A stretch of 64,000 bases of DNA from Nisaea acidiphila. Lineage in GTDB: Bacteria > Pseudomonadota > Alphaproteobacteria > Thalassobaculales > Thalassobaculaceae. Below, one piece after another: positions 1 to 8,143 of the stretch (position 1 is the stretch's first letter; every line of letters starts with the position of its first letter). The stretch is from the NCBI RefSeq assembly GCF_024662015.1, contig NZ_CP102480.1, positions 4,682,002 to 4,746,001 on the forward strand, in the 5' to 3' direction. The notes below the pieces were generated by a model. It had not been told where the DNA came from, searched no databases, and was given only the letters and a program-made list of their open reading frames with translations. Both the position numbers and the translations under genes were made by a program.

Positions 1-196
1 ACCGAATCAGGCGAGGACGAAGATTGATGGAAACCGGATTGCCGTCGATCCGGTCCATGCGCAGGGCGAGAAAGACTGTAAGGACCACCGAGGCTACGCC
101 AAAGCCAAGGACCAGTTTATGGTCCAGGCTTACGGAGCCGGATAGCAGCATCCAGAAGGCGGCGAGGCTCACCCCAAGACTTATGATGTGCCCCAT
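1..196 (-). CDS. Na+/H+ antiporter subunit E (MrpE/MnhE-like), 5' part only
   Basis: Reading leftwards from an ATG at 196, 65 codons are visible before the window ends. The peptide starts MGHIISLGVSLAAFWMLLSG and continues with a second hydrophobic stretch and then ALRMDRIDG. The FW-LLSG segment, a second membrane helix and the RMD motif are typical of the N-terminus of subunit E of multisubunit Mrp/Mnh cation/proton antiporters, an integral inner-membrane protein. A purine-rich AGGGGGG lies just upstream of the start. The remaining subunits would lie beyond the left edge. The family call rests on a short segment. Confidence 0.6.
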   Translation of the reverse strand, partial: MGHIISLGVSLAAFWMLLSGSVSLDHKLVLGFGVASVVLTVFLALRMDRIDGNPVSINLRPRLIR

Positions 197-405
197 CGAT
201 GCGCCCCCCCTTGAGCAACCCAACCAGACTCGTTTGCCTCGCTTGGCGTGCTCTGGTGTACCAGGAACCAATCCGACAGTAAGGCAATGATGTCAATATA
301 ATGACGACATTTCTGGGAGAAAGGTGTTTATCGGATAGCAGAGTCGGAAACGAAAAAAACCGGCTTAATCAAGCATGTGGCACCCGGTAGTGGGAGGAAT
401 GAAAA
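197..405. other. Intergenic region between divergent genes
   Basis: This 209-base spacer separates the leftward MrpE-like gene from the rightward PrpB-like gene. It must hold both promoters, but I could not pick a convincing -35/-10 pair. The only clear element is the Shine-Dalgarno GGAGG at about 391-395, which fixes the start of the next gene at 406. Confidence 0.4.
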
Positions 406-1311
406 ATGACATGGCTTCTGGAGAACGCGGCGCTGCGACCGGCCGGCGATCGGCTGGCGGCCCTTTGGGAGCGCCCCGGGATTCTTCGCATTCCCGGTGC
501 GCACGACCCGTTTTCCGCAGTTGTCGCCAGAGATACCGGATTCGAGACACTCTATCTCTCGGGCGGAGCCCTCTCGGCCAGTCTTGCGCTCCCGGACCTG
601 GGTATGATGACGATGGAAGAACTCATAGGGCAGGTCCGCGGTATAGTTCGTGCTTCCCGTTTGCCGCTCGTGGTCGATGGTGACACCGGATACGGCGAGG
701 CGCTGAACGTGATGCGTCTCTGCCGGGAGTTGGAAGAGGCAGGTGCCGCAGCGGTCCAGCTCGAGGACCAGGTGCTGCCGAAGAAATGCGGGCATCTGTC
801 CGACAAACTCTTGAACGATACGGACTCAATGTGCGCGAAGATCGCCGCTGCTCGAAAGGCGCGGCGGTCGCTTCGTATCATTGCACGGACCGATGCCATG
901 GCATCGGAAGGGCTTGAAGCGGCGATCGCGCGCGCGCAGTCCTACGTTGCGGCCGGTGCCGATGCGATCTTTCCCGAAGCTCTGACCGACGAGGGGCATT
1001 TCAGGGCATTCGCGGAGGCTCTGGACGTACCGTTGCTCGCCAATATGACGGAGTTTGGGAAGACGCCCTATTACACGGCCGAACAGTTCGAGGCTTGGGG
1101 GTTCAAGATGGTGATCTGGCCGGTCACGTCGATGCGCGCCGCCGCCGGGATTGTTCGGGACTTGTATGCCCATCTCGCGGAGTTTGGTGGCCAAGAGGGA
1201 TTCCTCGATCGGCTGATGGCACGGAAGGACATCTACAAACATATCGGTTACGCGGATTACGAGTCGCTCGATGGAAGCATCGCGGCAAGTGTCGTGCCCG
1301 AGGTGGATTGA
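406..1311 (+). CDS. Methylisocitrate lyase-like protein (ICL/PEP mutase family)
   Basis: The 301-residue protein belongs to the isocitrate lyase / phosphoenolpyruvate mutase superfamily, TIM-barrel enzymes that cleave or form C-C or C-P bonds next to a carboxylate. Visible motifs are YLSGGALSASLALPDLG (50-66), the metal-binding VVDGDTGYG (89-97) and the catalytic loop KKCGH (126-130, Cys128). KKCGH and the LSGG segment resemble 2-methylisocitrate lyase (PrpB), but no methylcitrate synthase or dehydratase lies nearby, so oxaloacetate decarboxylase or another carboxylate lyase is possible. The ATG at 406 follows a good GGAGG. A same-strand aminotransferase follows after 112 bases and may be co-transcribed. 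Confidence 0.75.
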   Translation: MTWLLENAALRPAGDRLAALWERPGILRIPGAHDPFSAVVARDTGFETLYLSGGALSASLALPDLGMMTMEELIGQVRGIVRASRLPLVVDGDTGYGEALNVMRLCRELEEAGAAAVQLEDQVLPKKCGHLSDKLLNDTDSMCAKIAAARKARRSLRIIARTDAMASEGLEAAIARAQSYVAAGADAIFPEALTDEGHFRAFAEALDVPLLANMTEFGKTPYYTAEQFEAWGFKMVIWPVTSMRAAAGIVRDLYAHLAEFGGQEGFLDRLMARKDIYKHIGYADYESLDGSIAASVVPEVD

Positions 1312-1423
1312 GTTTTTGCTGTTTTCCGCCAGAAAATTGTCTCCATGACAAGTTTTGCGTGGTAGCTCCTGCATAAATAGGTCAGAAATGCTGTCCTGTT
1401 TTGTTGCTCAAGGAGTCTGCAGA

Positions 1424-2284
1424 ATGAAACAAATATTCTTCTATCGCGGTGAATGGCTATCAAACGAACCGATGGTCAGCGGTCCGCTTCAGATTTCGTT
1501 CTGGTCCGGAAGCTCGGTCTTCGACGGGGCGAGGGCCATCAAGGGAGCACTTCCGGATATCGGCTTGCATGCGCAACGCGTGGTCCGCTCGGCAAAGGCG
1601 ATGTTGCTCAATCCGGGGCTGGAAGCGAAGGAGATCGAGAGTCTCTGCCGTGACGCCGCCGCACGTCTACCGGCAGACCGGGACTATTACATCCGGCCAA
1701 TGTTCTACTCGACGGGCCAGGGCGTTGCCCCGGAAGGGAACGACACGGAGTTCGTGCTTGCCGTCTTCGAGGCGCCGTTGCCGGATCCTATTGCAGGAGG
1801 TGCCTGCCTCTCGAGCTTCCGGCGCTGCGCGGTCGACCAAGGGCCTACGAACGCAAAGGCGGGCTGCCTCTATCCGAACGGGCAACGGGCGCTCTTGGAA
1901 GCGCGCGACCGGGGCTTCGACCTGCCTGTTCTTCTCGATCCGAATGGAAACGTCGCGGAATTCTCGACGGCGAACATCTGGATCGTGAAGGACGGTGTCG
2001 CGAAGACGCCGGCGGCGAATGGAACGTTCCTCTCAGGCATCACGCGCCGCCGTCTGATCAGGCTCCTGACGCAAGACGGCATTCCGGTCGAGGAAGCGGT
2101 GCTGTCGCCAGAGGATCTCGCGACAGCGGAAGAGATCATCGTCTGCGGCAATTTCGGGAAAATTCAGGCGATCGACCGCTTCGAGGACCGGATGCTGACC
2201 CCGGGACCGGTCTTCGAGCGGGCACGTGCGCTCTATATGCAGTTCGTGGAGAGCGAGCGGCAGGTGCCTGCCGCCGCCGAATGA
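1424..2284 (+). CDS. Class IV aminotransferase (branched-chain aminotransferase-like)
   Basis: This is a 286-residue fold-type IV PLP enzyme, similar to branched-chain amino-acid aminotransferase (IlvE). The N-terminal SFWSGSSVFDGARAIKG (26-41) is the usual family opening; the PLP lysine is Lys145 in TNAKAGCLYPNGQ and the cofactor-contacting Glu is in NVAEFSTANIW (about 179). The frame is open further upstream to 1355, but the ATG at 1424 sits 8 bases after AGGAG (1411-1415) and starts the conserved region, so it is preferred. The substrate could be branched-chain or D-amino acids; sequence alone does not decide. It converges on the thiY gene. Confidence 0.75.
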   Translation: MKQIFFYRGEWLSNEPMVSGPLQISFWSGSSVFDGARAIKGALPDIGLHAQRVVRSAKAMLLNPGLEAKEIESLCRDAAARLPADRDYYIRPMFYSTGQGVAPEGNDTEFVLAVFEAPLPDPIAGGACLSSFRRCAVDQGPTNAKAGCLYPNGQRALLEARDRGFDLPVLLDPNGNVAEFSTANIWIVKDGVAKTPAANGTFLSGITRRRLIRLLTQDGIPVEEAVLSPEDLATAEEIIVCGNFGKIQAIDRFEDRMLTPGPVFERARALYMQFVESERQVPAAAE

Positions 2285-2291
2285 TTTATGG

Positions 2292-2321
2292 CCCCGCGCG
2301 TCCCGTACCGGACGCGCGGGG
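2292..2321. terminator. Hairpin between convergent genes
   Basis: CCCCGCGCGTCC (2292-2303) and GGACGCGCGGGG (2310-2321) form a perfect 12-bp stem with a 6-base loop. It lies between the aminotransferase stop and the convergent thiY stop. There is no T-tract on either side, so it may act as a bidirectional weak terminator or 3'-end stabiliser. Confidence 0.55.
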
Positions 2322-2331
2322 AAATGGATCG

Positions 2332-3273
2332 CTATTGCAGTTCGGTCGCGTAGGCGGTGACGTCGGTCGGTTTCGTCACAAGACCGGTCTCCCGCATGAA
2401 GGCTTCGAAGCGGCGATAGCGCCCGCTATCCAAGGCCGCCGGGCGGAGTGCGAAGCGGGGCAGGGTGTCGCGCCAGGCACGCTTGTTCAACTCGTCGTCC
2501 AGGTCCTTGCGGCCGTCGATAAAGGCCTCCCAAGCCTCTCCCGGATGGTTCACGAGATATTGCGTCGCCTTTTCCACCGCAGCAAGAAAGCGCTTGAGGC
2601 GCTGGTCTGAGAGACTATCCCGGTGCGCGACATAGATCAGCTCGTCATAGGGCGGCACGCCTTCCTCCTCGACGAAGAAGGCCCGGCCCGGCTGGCCGAC
2701 AATGTCCATCTGGTTGAGTTCGAAATTGCGGAATGCGCCGATCACCGCATCGACCTGGCCTGAAATGATCGATGGCGAGAGCGAGAAATTGACGTTCACC
2801 AGCTCGACGTCCGAAAGCGCGAGACCGTGCTTTTTCAGCATGGCGCCGAGCAACGCATCCTCGAACCCTCCGACGGAGAATCCGACCTTGCGGCCCTTCA
2901 GGTCCGCGATGGTCTTCACCGGGCCGTCCTTAAGCGCCACCAGGGTGTTGAGCGGAGTCGCCACCAGGGTTCCGAAACGCACCAGCGGGAGGCCTTCGGC
3001 GGCCTGGATGTGCAGCTGCGGCTGATAGGAAACGGCAATGTCCGCCTTCTTAGCCGCGACCAGTTTCGGCGGGTCGTTCGGATCGGCGGGTGCGATCAAC
3101 TCCACCTCGAGACCCTCCGCGGCAAAGAAGCCTTTGTTCTCGGCCACTATCAGCGGGCCGTGATCCGGATTGACGAACCAGTCGAGCAGGACCGTCAGCT
3201 TATCCGCGGCTCTGACGGGGGCCGATCCCAGGACAAGAAGCGCGACGAGGAGCGCGGCGGTGCGGGTGAACAT
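2332..3273 (-). CDS. thiY: ThiY-like pyrimidine-binding ABC substrate-binding protein
   Basis: The 313-residue periplasmic protein has a signal peptide (about 1-22, ending APVRA) and the NMT1/THI5-like domain. The opening KLTVLLDWFVNPDHGPLIVAENKGFF (26-50, broken here only as a motif), the DWF-N-DHGP signature, and GRKVGFSVGGFEDALLGAML match ThiY, which binds the thiamin precursor formylaminopyrimidine. It lies 15 bases downstream of thiX on the same strand, in a transcript headed by a TPP riboswitch, which strongly supports a thiamin-salvage role. No ThiZ ATPase gene is adjacent. Confidence 0.85.
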   Translation of the reverse strand: MFTRTAALLVALLVLGSAPVRAADKLTVLLDWFVNPDHGPLIVAENKGFFAAEGLEVELIAPADPNDPPKLVAAKKADIAVSYQPQLHIQAAEGLPLVRFGTLVATPLNTLVALKDGPVKTIADLKGRKVGFSVGGFEDALLGAMLKKHGLALSDVELVNVNFSLSPSIISGQVDAVIGAFRNFELNQMDIVGQPGRAFFVEEEGVPPYDELIYVAHRDSLSDQRLKRFLAAVEKATQYLVNHPGEAWEAFIDGRKDLDDELNKRAWRDTLPRFALRPAALDSGRYRRFEAFMRETGLVTKPTDVTAYATELQ

Positions 3274-3288
3274 TCAGTTTCCTCCAGT

Positions 3289-4059
3289 TCAGTTATAGGC
3301 GGTATCTGCGGCCGGCCGGGCTTCGCCGGCCTGCCAGGGCATCGCGGCCCTCAACAGGACATCGACCCCGTAGTAGAGCGACAGGGCGAGGATCGAGAGG
3401 GTAAAGAGTGCGGCGAACATCAGGTCGATCTGAAGCCGCGCATTGGCGTGCAACATCAGGTAGCCGAGCCCCGAGCTGGAGCCGACCCACTCTCCGACCA
3501 CGGCGCCGATCGGCGCGACCGCCGTCGCCACCCTGAGGCCCGAGGCGAAGGCGGGAAGGGCTGCCGGAAGGCGGACATGAAGCAGCAGGTCGAGACGCCC
3601 CGCGCCGAGCGTGCGGGCGCAGTCGATGAAGAGCGGGTCGGTTCGGCGCAGCCCATCGAACATTGCGGCGGTGACGGGGAAGAAAATGATCAGGGCCGCC
3701 ATAGCCACCTTGGAGGCCATTCCGTAGCCGAGCCAGAGCACGAGCACCGGCGCCAGCGCGAAGACCGGCACGGCTTGGCTGATGACAAGTACCGGAAGCA
3801 GCCATGGCCTGACCCGCGCCGACCAGCTCAGTGAGAGCGCCGCCGCGGCACCGAAGAGCGTACCGATGCCGAGCCCAAGGAGAATCTCGGCAAGCGTCGT
3901 TGCGGCGTGCGGCAGAATGAGGTGGGAACTCTGCCAGAGAGCTTCGGCGACGAGTGCCGGTCCCGGGAGGATGTAGGGCGGCGTGCCGCTGAGGCTGACG
4001 ACGCCCTGCCAGAGCATCAGCAGTCCGGCCGCGATTACGATGGCGCGGATCATCGCCAT
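3289..4059 (-). CDS. thiX: ThiX-like ABC transporter permease
   Basis: The 256-residue inner-membrane protein is a BPD_transp_1 permease with about six hydrophobic segments and the cytoplasmic EAA-type loop (ARTLGAGRLDLLLHVRLPAALP, about 145-168) that docks the ATPase. Together with ThiY it should import a hydroxymethylpyrimidine-type thiamin precursor. The frame has a TAG upstream, and the possible ATG starts are 4059 and 4053. The second forms an ATGA overlap with a 22-codon leader ORF that starts behind the riboswitch, so translation may be coupled. No strong Shine-Dalgarno sequence precedes either ATG. Confidence 0.85.
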   Translation of the reverse strand: MAMIRAIVIAAGLLMLWQGVVSLSGTPPYILPGPALVAEALWQSSHLILPHAATTLAEILLGLGIGTLFGAAAALSLSWSARVRPWLLPVLVISQAVPVFALAPVLVLWLGYGMASKVAMAALIIFFPVTAAMFDGLRRTDPLFIDCARTLGAGRLDLLLHVRLPAALPAFASGLRVATAVAPIGAVVGEWVGSSSGLGYLMLHANARLQIDLMFAALFTLSILALSLYYGVDVLLRAAMPWQAGEARPAADTAYN

Positions 4060-4118
4060 GTCGTGGACCGACTGGGATACCGATATGCTGAAACGTGCGG
4101 CCTAACGCCGATGGACAT
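4050..4118 (-). CDS. Candidate leader ORF between TPP riboswitch and thiX
   Basis: Just 3' of the riboswitch a strong Shine-Dalgarno sequence (GGAGGGAG, 4132-4125) precedes an ATG at 4118. The ORF has 22 codons (start MSIGVRPHVSAYRY) and its TGA (4052-4050) overlaps the ATG at 4053 in the thiX frame. The best ribosome site after the riboswitch therefore belongs to this short ORF rather than to thiX. No homology is recognised. It could be a translated leader that couples thiX, or a chance ORF. Confidence 0.35.
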   Translation of the reverse strand: MSIGVRPHVSAYRYPSRSTTWR

Positions 4119-4125
4119 CTGGCTC

Positions 4126-4206
4126 TCCCTCCGCCGGCATTACCCGGATCAGGTTAAGGGTCGTTCCTTATGGAACCTCTCAGCCGCCGGTGCGGCTCCC
4201 CTGAAC
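4126..4206 (-). promoter_or_regulatory. TPP (thi-box) riboswitch
   Basis: Read on the minus strand, the segment contains CAGGGGAGC, then GGCTGAGAGG, then ACCCTTAACCTGATCCGGGT followed by AATGCCGGCGGAGGG. CTGAGA and ACCTGATC...GGGTAATGCCGGCG are the invariant pyrimidine- and pyrophosphate-sensing parts of the thiamin pyrophosphate aptamer. It leads the thiX-thiY transcript and is immediately followed by a Shine-Dalgarno-like GGAGGGAG. This suggests control of translation initiation, with TPP binding repressing precursor uptake. Confidence 0.95.
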
Positions 4207-4325
4207 GGACCCGATAATGAGTGAGCTTTTCCGACATGGCAAGCGGGTGAAGCGCGCGCCTCTGGATGAGGGAACGAAAGCGCGCTACCTAAGATAACCA
4301 GTACCGATTTTCTCGCGGAGGTCAT

Positions 4326-5807
4326 GTGAGCGACGCCGGACCGGCCATAGGACTGGATGCACTTGAAGCGCGGGTCCGCGACGATCTGAGGATCATTTCC
4401 TACCCTGACGGAAACTGGGTTCCGGAGCGGCGCGGACCGGACGGACGCCCGGTGCTTGATGTCCTGGTGATCGGCGGCGAGCAGGGCGGCCTCGCGATTG
4501 CCCATGCATTGAAGCGGGCGCGTATCGACCGCGTGCGGATCGTCGACCGCGCGCCGGAAGGCCTGGAAGGTCCGTGGATGACCTACGCCCGGATGCCGAC
4601 GCTGCGATCTCCGAAGGAGGTGAACGGGCCGGACCTGGATATCCCGTCCCTGTCCTTCCGCGCATGGTTCGTTGCCCAGCACGGCGAGGCGGAGTGGTCG
4701 GCGCTCAACAAGATTGCGAAAGAGGACTGGGCCTCATATCTCCTCTGGCTGAGGCGGGCGCTTGATATCCGTATTGAAAACGGGATCTCGGCGGAACGGA
4801 TCTCGCCGTCGGATTTTGGTGATCTGGTTGCAGCGGAACTCGTGGATATGGCCTCCGGCGCAAGGGAATCCGTGCTCGCGCGCAAGATCGTCGTCGCGAC
4901 CGGTATCGAGACGCCCGGCAAATGGTGGACGCCGGAAGAGGTCGCGGCGCTTGACAGAAGCTATTGGGCACACGCCTCCGCGAACATCGATTTCGAGAGC
5001 TTGAAAGGACGTCGGGTCGCTGTACTGGGCGCCGGCGCATCCGCATTCGACAATGCGGCCATGGCTCTGGAGGCGGGCGCGGCGCGGGTCACCGTCTGCT
5101 GCCGGCGTGAGGATCTTCAGAGGGTGCAGCCCTTTAAATGGCTGTCGTTTCCCGGATTCCTCGGGCATTTCGCCGAGCTTGACGATTCCTGGCGCTGGCG
5201 CTTCATGAACCACCTTCTGACACTGCGCGAAGCATTCCCGCGTGAAACCTGGGAAAGGGTGGCGAAGCACGAGGCGTTCGAGCTGTTGACGGGGGCGCCG
5301 TGGCTCTCCTGCCGCGCTGCGGGCGGCGGGGTTGAGATCGAGACGCCGGGACAGACCTTCGAGGCCGACTACCTGATCGTCGGTACCGGCTTCGACATCG
5401 ACCTTCCCGCGCTTCCCGAATTTTCCGATATCGCGGCGAATGCGGCGCTCTGGCGCGACCGTTTCCATCCGCCGGCGTCCGAGGAAAACCCGAGACTGGG
5501 GCGTTACCCTTATCTCGATTCCACGTTTGCCTTTCAGGAACGCGTCCCCGGCACTGCGCCGTGGCTCAGCCATGTGCGGCTTTTCACCTTCGGCGCGACC
5601 GTCAGCTTCGGCCCCTCCGGTTCTTCGATCAATGCGATGAAATTCGCTGTGCCGCGGCTCGTCTCCGGCATTGTGAGGGATCTCTTCACGGAGGATGTGG
5701 AGCAGCACTGGGACAGCCTGAAGGACTATAATCTGCCTGAGTTTCTGCTTCCCGGCGAAAATGGGGAAGCTGCACCTCAGCAGCCTGTCATCGGCAGGAC
5801 CGCATGA
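4326..5807 (+). CDS. Flavin-dependent monooxygenase-like NAD(P)/FAD oxidoreductase
   Basis: The 493-residue protein has two dinucleotide-binding folds, as in flavin-containing/Baeyer-Villiger-type monooxygenases: an FAD site at about 46-75 (VLVIGGEQGGLAIAHAL) and an NAD(P) site at about 230-250 (RVAVLGAGASAFDNA). The first glycine motif reads GGEQGG rather than GxGxxG, which is common in SidA/TrkA-like subgroups. VGTGFDIDLPAL is the C-terminal ATG-like motif. The start is GTG at 4326, close behind GCGGAGG; the overlapping ATG at 4324 is immediately followed by a stop. The last codons overlap the deacetylase-family gene by ATGA, so the two are translationally coupled. The substrate is unknown. 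Confidence 0.75.
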   Translation: MSDAGPAIGLDALEARVRDDLRIISYPDGNWVPERRGPDGRPVLDVLVIGGEQGGLAIAHALKRARIDRVRIVDRAPEGLEGPWMTYARMPTLRSPKEVNGPDLDIPSLSFRAWFVAQHGEAEWSALNKIAKEDWASYLLWLRRALDIRIENGISAERISPSDFGDLVAAELVDMASGARESVLARKIVVATGIETPGKWWTPEEVAALDRSYWAHASANIDFESLKGRRVAVLGAGASAFDNAAMALEAGAARVTVCCRREDLQRVQPFKWLSFPGFLGHFAELDDSWRWRFMNHLLTLREAFPRETWERVAKHEAFELLTGAPWLSCRAAGGGVEIETPGQTFEADYLIVGTGFDIDLPALPEFSDIAANAALWRDRFHPPASEENPRLGRYPYLDSTFAFQERVPGTAPWLSHVRLFTFGATVSFGPSGSSINAMKFAVPRLVSGIVRDLFTEDVEQHWDSLKDYNLPEFLLPGENGEAAPQQPVIGRTA

Positions 5808-6970
5808 GCGCCGAGGTTTCGCAATTCGACCCGCCGTCGAGTGCGCGGATCCCGGCGTCGTTCCCGGACCGGCCGTTCATGATCGGCAGCGAGATCTATC
5901 GCCGTTCGCGATACGGCGTGAAACACCCGCTGTCGATCCAGCGCGTGACCCCGGTCATGGACCTGGCTCGCGCCCTTGGCCTGGTGGGCGAGGACCGCTT
6001 CGTCGACAGTCCCATGGCAACGCCGGAAGAGCTCTCCCGGTTTCATGCGCCGGATTATGTTGCCGCCATTATGCGGGCCGAGAGGGACAGGCAAGTCAGC
6101 GACGCGGTGAAGGAGAAATACAATATCGGCCGGGCCGGCAACCCGGTCTTTCCGGAAATTTTCAGCCGGCCGGCAACCGCCGCCGGCGCTTCCCTTCTGG
6201 CCGGCCGGACTCTGGCGGGTGTCGAGCGTGGGATCATCCATTCACTTGCCGGCGGCACCCATCATGGGCGGCCTGACATGGCCTTCGGCTTCTGCTTCTT
6301 CAACGATCCGGTACTCGGAATCCTGGCGATGCTCGATGGAGGGCTGTCGCGGATCGCCTATGTCGATCTCGACGCCCATCACGGCGATGGTGTGCAGGAT
6401 GCCTTTCACGACGAGGACCGCGTGCTTACCGTATCCATCCACGAGGAGGACCGCTGGCCGCGAACCGGTCCGGCGGACGACCGGGCGGGTGGCATGGCCC
6501 GGAATTTCCCGGCGCCAAAGGGTCTGAACGACACGGAGTTCCGGTTTCTCGTGGCGGAGGGCGTCCGGCCGATCGTGGAAAGTTTCGGGCCGGACGCCAT
6601 CGTGATCCAGAGCGGCTGCGACGCGCTTGCCGACGATCCGCAAAGCAAGCTGGAGCTTTCGAACAACGCACTTTGGGAGGCGGTCGACCGGCTCGTCCGT
6701 CTGGCTCCCCGGGTTCTGGTCCTCGGCGGCGGAGGCTACAATCCCTGGGCGGTCGCGCGGTGTTGGACCGGCATCTGGGCCGCCTTGAACGGACAGGACC
6801 CGCGGGGGATTGCGCTCAATGCGGAAAGCGAAAGCGTGTTGCGCGGTCTCTTCTGGAACCATAGCCGCGGGCGGAACCCGCCGGAACACTGGTTCACGAG
6901 GCTCGCCGACGCCCCGAGGGAAGGGGCTGTCCGGCAGGAGGTGGTCGACTTGGCCCGAGCGGTCCTTTAG
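5804..6970 (+). CDS. Histone deacetylase family / acetylpolyamine-type amidohydrolase
   Basis: This 388-residue zinc amidohydrolase resembles AcuC, acetylpolyamine amidohydrolase and class II HDACs, which remove acetyl groups from amines or lysines. Landmarks are the double His GGTHH (151-154), the zinc site DLDAHHGDG (188-196), QSGCDALADD (third ligand Asp) and the GGGGYNP catalytic Tyr motif near 313-320. Its ATG at 5804 overlaps the stop of the flavoprotein gene (ATGA). The pairing with an oxidoreductase suggests joint catabolism of an acetylated amine, an inference from position only. Confidence 0.8.
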   Translation: MSAEVSQFDPPSSARIPASFPDRPFMIGSEIYRRSRYGVKHPLSIQRVTPVMDLARALGLVGEDRFVDSPMATPEELSRFHAPDYVAAIMRAERDRQVSDAVKEKYNIGRAGNPVFPEIFSRPATAAGASLLAGRTLAGVERGIIHSLAGGTHHGRPDMAFGFCFFNDPVLGILAMLDGGLSRIAYVDLDAHHGDGVQDAFHDEDRVLTVSIHEEDRWPRTGPADDRAGGMARNFPAPKGLNDTEFRFLVAEGVRPIVESFGPDAIVIQSGCDALADDPQSKLELSNNALWEAVDRLVRLAPRVLVLGGGGYNPWAVARCWTGIWAALNGQDPRGIALNAESESVLRGLFWNHSRGRNPPEHWFTRLADAPREGAVRQEVVDLARAVL

Positions 6971-7010
6971 GAGAGGCGCGGAAGCACGTAACGGGGGGCG
7001 CGTCGGGAGA

Positions 7011-7481
7011 ATGGAAAGATATGGCTGGAAAAGCCTTTTCGGTGTCTGCCTCGCGTTATTGTTTGTCGTGGGGACCTGCCTTGCGGCCGATCAAGGCAAG
7101 ACGTCGCCGCTCGTCATCCATAGCGGCGGCAATGAGCATGTCTTTTCTGTCGAACTCGCCGACACGCCGGAGGCGCGCGCAGAAGGGCTGATGTATCGCA
7201 AGCAACTCGCCCTCGATGCGGGGATGCTGTTCATCTATCCCAGCAAGTCGCGAGTCTCCATGTGGATGAAGAACACATATGTCAGCCTCGACATGCTGTT
7301 TCTGGACCGGGATGGCACCATCCTGCATATCGCTGAACGCACGGTTCCGCAGTCGACAGCCGTGATTTCCTCGCGCTTCAGGGTAAAGGCAGTCCTGGAG
7401 CTCTTGGCGGGGACTGCCTCGAGGCTCGGCTTGAAGGCGGGAGATCGCGTGGAACACACTGCACTGGCTGTGGCGAAGTAA
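7011..7481 (+). CDS. DUF192 family exported protein
   Basis: This 156-residue protein has a hydrophobic N-terminal signal (about 8-25, ending TCLAA) followed by a DUF192 domain. Typical motifs are FSVELADTPEARAEGLMYRKQL, GMLFIYP, MWMKNTYVSLDMLFLDRDG and AVLELLAG. DUF192 proteins are small secreted beta-rich proteins of unclear function. The ATG at 7011 begins the signal peptide; GGGAGA touches it directly, so the ribosome site is crowded. It lies 40 bases after the amidohydrolase gene, probably in the same transcript. Confidence 0.8.
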   Translation: MERYGWKSLFGVCLALLFVVGTCLAADQGKTSPLVIHSGGNEHVFSVELADTPEARAEGLMYRKQLALDAGMLFIYPSKSRVSMWMKNTYVSLDMLFLDRDGTILHIAERTVPQSTAVISSRFRVKAVLELLAGTASRLGLKAGDRVEHTALAVAK

Positions 7482-7567
7482 TCTCCGACGGAAATCGTCA
7501 GGCGAGGCACTGCATTGTTGCGCCAGCCGCGCAAAACCGTTACCTAGCGAGCGCCTTCGGGCCTTGT

Positions 7568-7644
7568 CGGGGTGTAGCGCAGCCTGGTAGCGCATCTGCT
7601 TTGGGAGCAGAGGGTCGGCGGTTCGAATCCGTCCACCCCGACCA
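7568..7644 (+). tRNA. tRNA-Pro(TGG)
   Basis: The acceptor stem CGGGGTG (7568-7574) pairs with CACCCCG (7634-7640), followed by A and an encoded CCA. The anticodon loop is TTTGGGA with TGG, and the T-loop is GTTCGAATC. The length is 77 bases. Confidence 0.97.
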
Positions 7645-7671
7645 TTCCTCTACGGTTATTTGAGGAATTTT
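7644..7671 (+). terminator. Terminator after tRNA-Pro
   Basis: ATTCCTC (7644-7650) and GAGGAAT (7662-7668) form a 7-bp stem with an 11-base loop, ending in a short TTTT run. It follows the CCA of the tRNA directly and starts inside its last base. Confidence 0.5.
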
Positions 7672-7786
7672 CCACACCGCCGACAGTATCGCCGACTTCG
7701 CAGCGTTACGGACGCTTCTTATCTTATTTGCCTGAGCGCGAAAGCTGAGAACCGTCATCAATGCGGTTGATGGGGCCGCGCGCGCC

Positions 7787-8143
7787 TTATGTGACGTCAG
7801 CCGGGATCTCTTCGGGTATCGAACGGCGGATGAGCTCTTCAATCCAGCGCTGCAGAAACGGCTCCAGCCCGTCTAGGCGTCTGCGAAAATCCTCACCGGG
7901 CACGGCTTCGAGTACCGTTCCGTCTTGTGCCGCGATCGCTGTCGCGGTGCGTTTTCCGTTGTCGAGGATGAAAGCGTATTCGCCGAACAACTCACCGGGC
8001 CCGAATTCGGCAATGACGTCGTTTTCCCGGTCTATACTCGGGACGATCCGGACCTTGCCTTCAACAACGAAGAATGCCTCTTTAGCGGCCTCGCCGGTCC
8101 CGAAGACGAGTTTTCCTTCCTCAAAGCGCTTGGTTCTGCTCAC
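7787..8143 (-). CDS. Small cyclic nucleotide-binding domain protein
   Basis: This 118-residue protein is essentially a single cNMP-binding domain of the CRP/PKA-R type. It shows KLVFGTGEAAKEAFFVVEGKV (strands 1-3) and the phosphate-binding cassette EFGPGELFGEYAFILDNGKRTATAIA, with the diagnostic FGE followed by RTAT. There is no DNA-binding domain. The start is a GTG at 8143 that overlaps the stop of the upstream 885-residue membrane-protein gene (GTGA), so translation is coupled. The longer frame upstream is an artefact of overlap with that gene. It is likely a cytoplasmic regulatory partner of the membrane protein, sensing cAMP, cGMP or another nucleotide. Confidence 0.8.
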   Translation of the reverse strand: MSRTKRFEEGKLVFGTGEAAKEAFFVVEGKVRIVPSIDRENDVIAEFGPGELFGEYAFILDNGKRTATAIAAQDGTVLEAVPGEDFRRRLDGLEPFLQRWIEELIRRSIPEEIPADVT

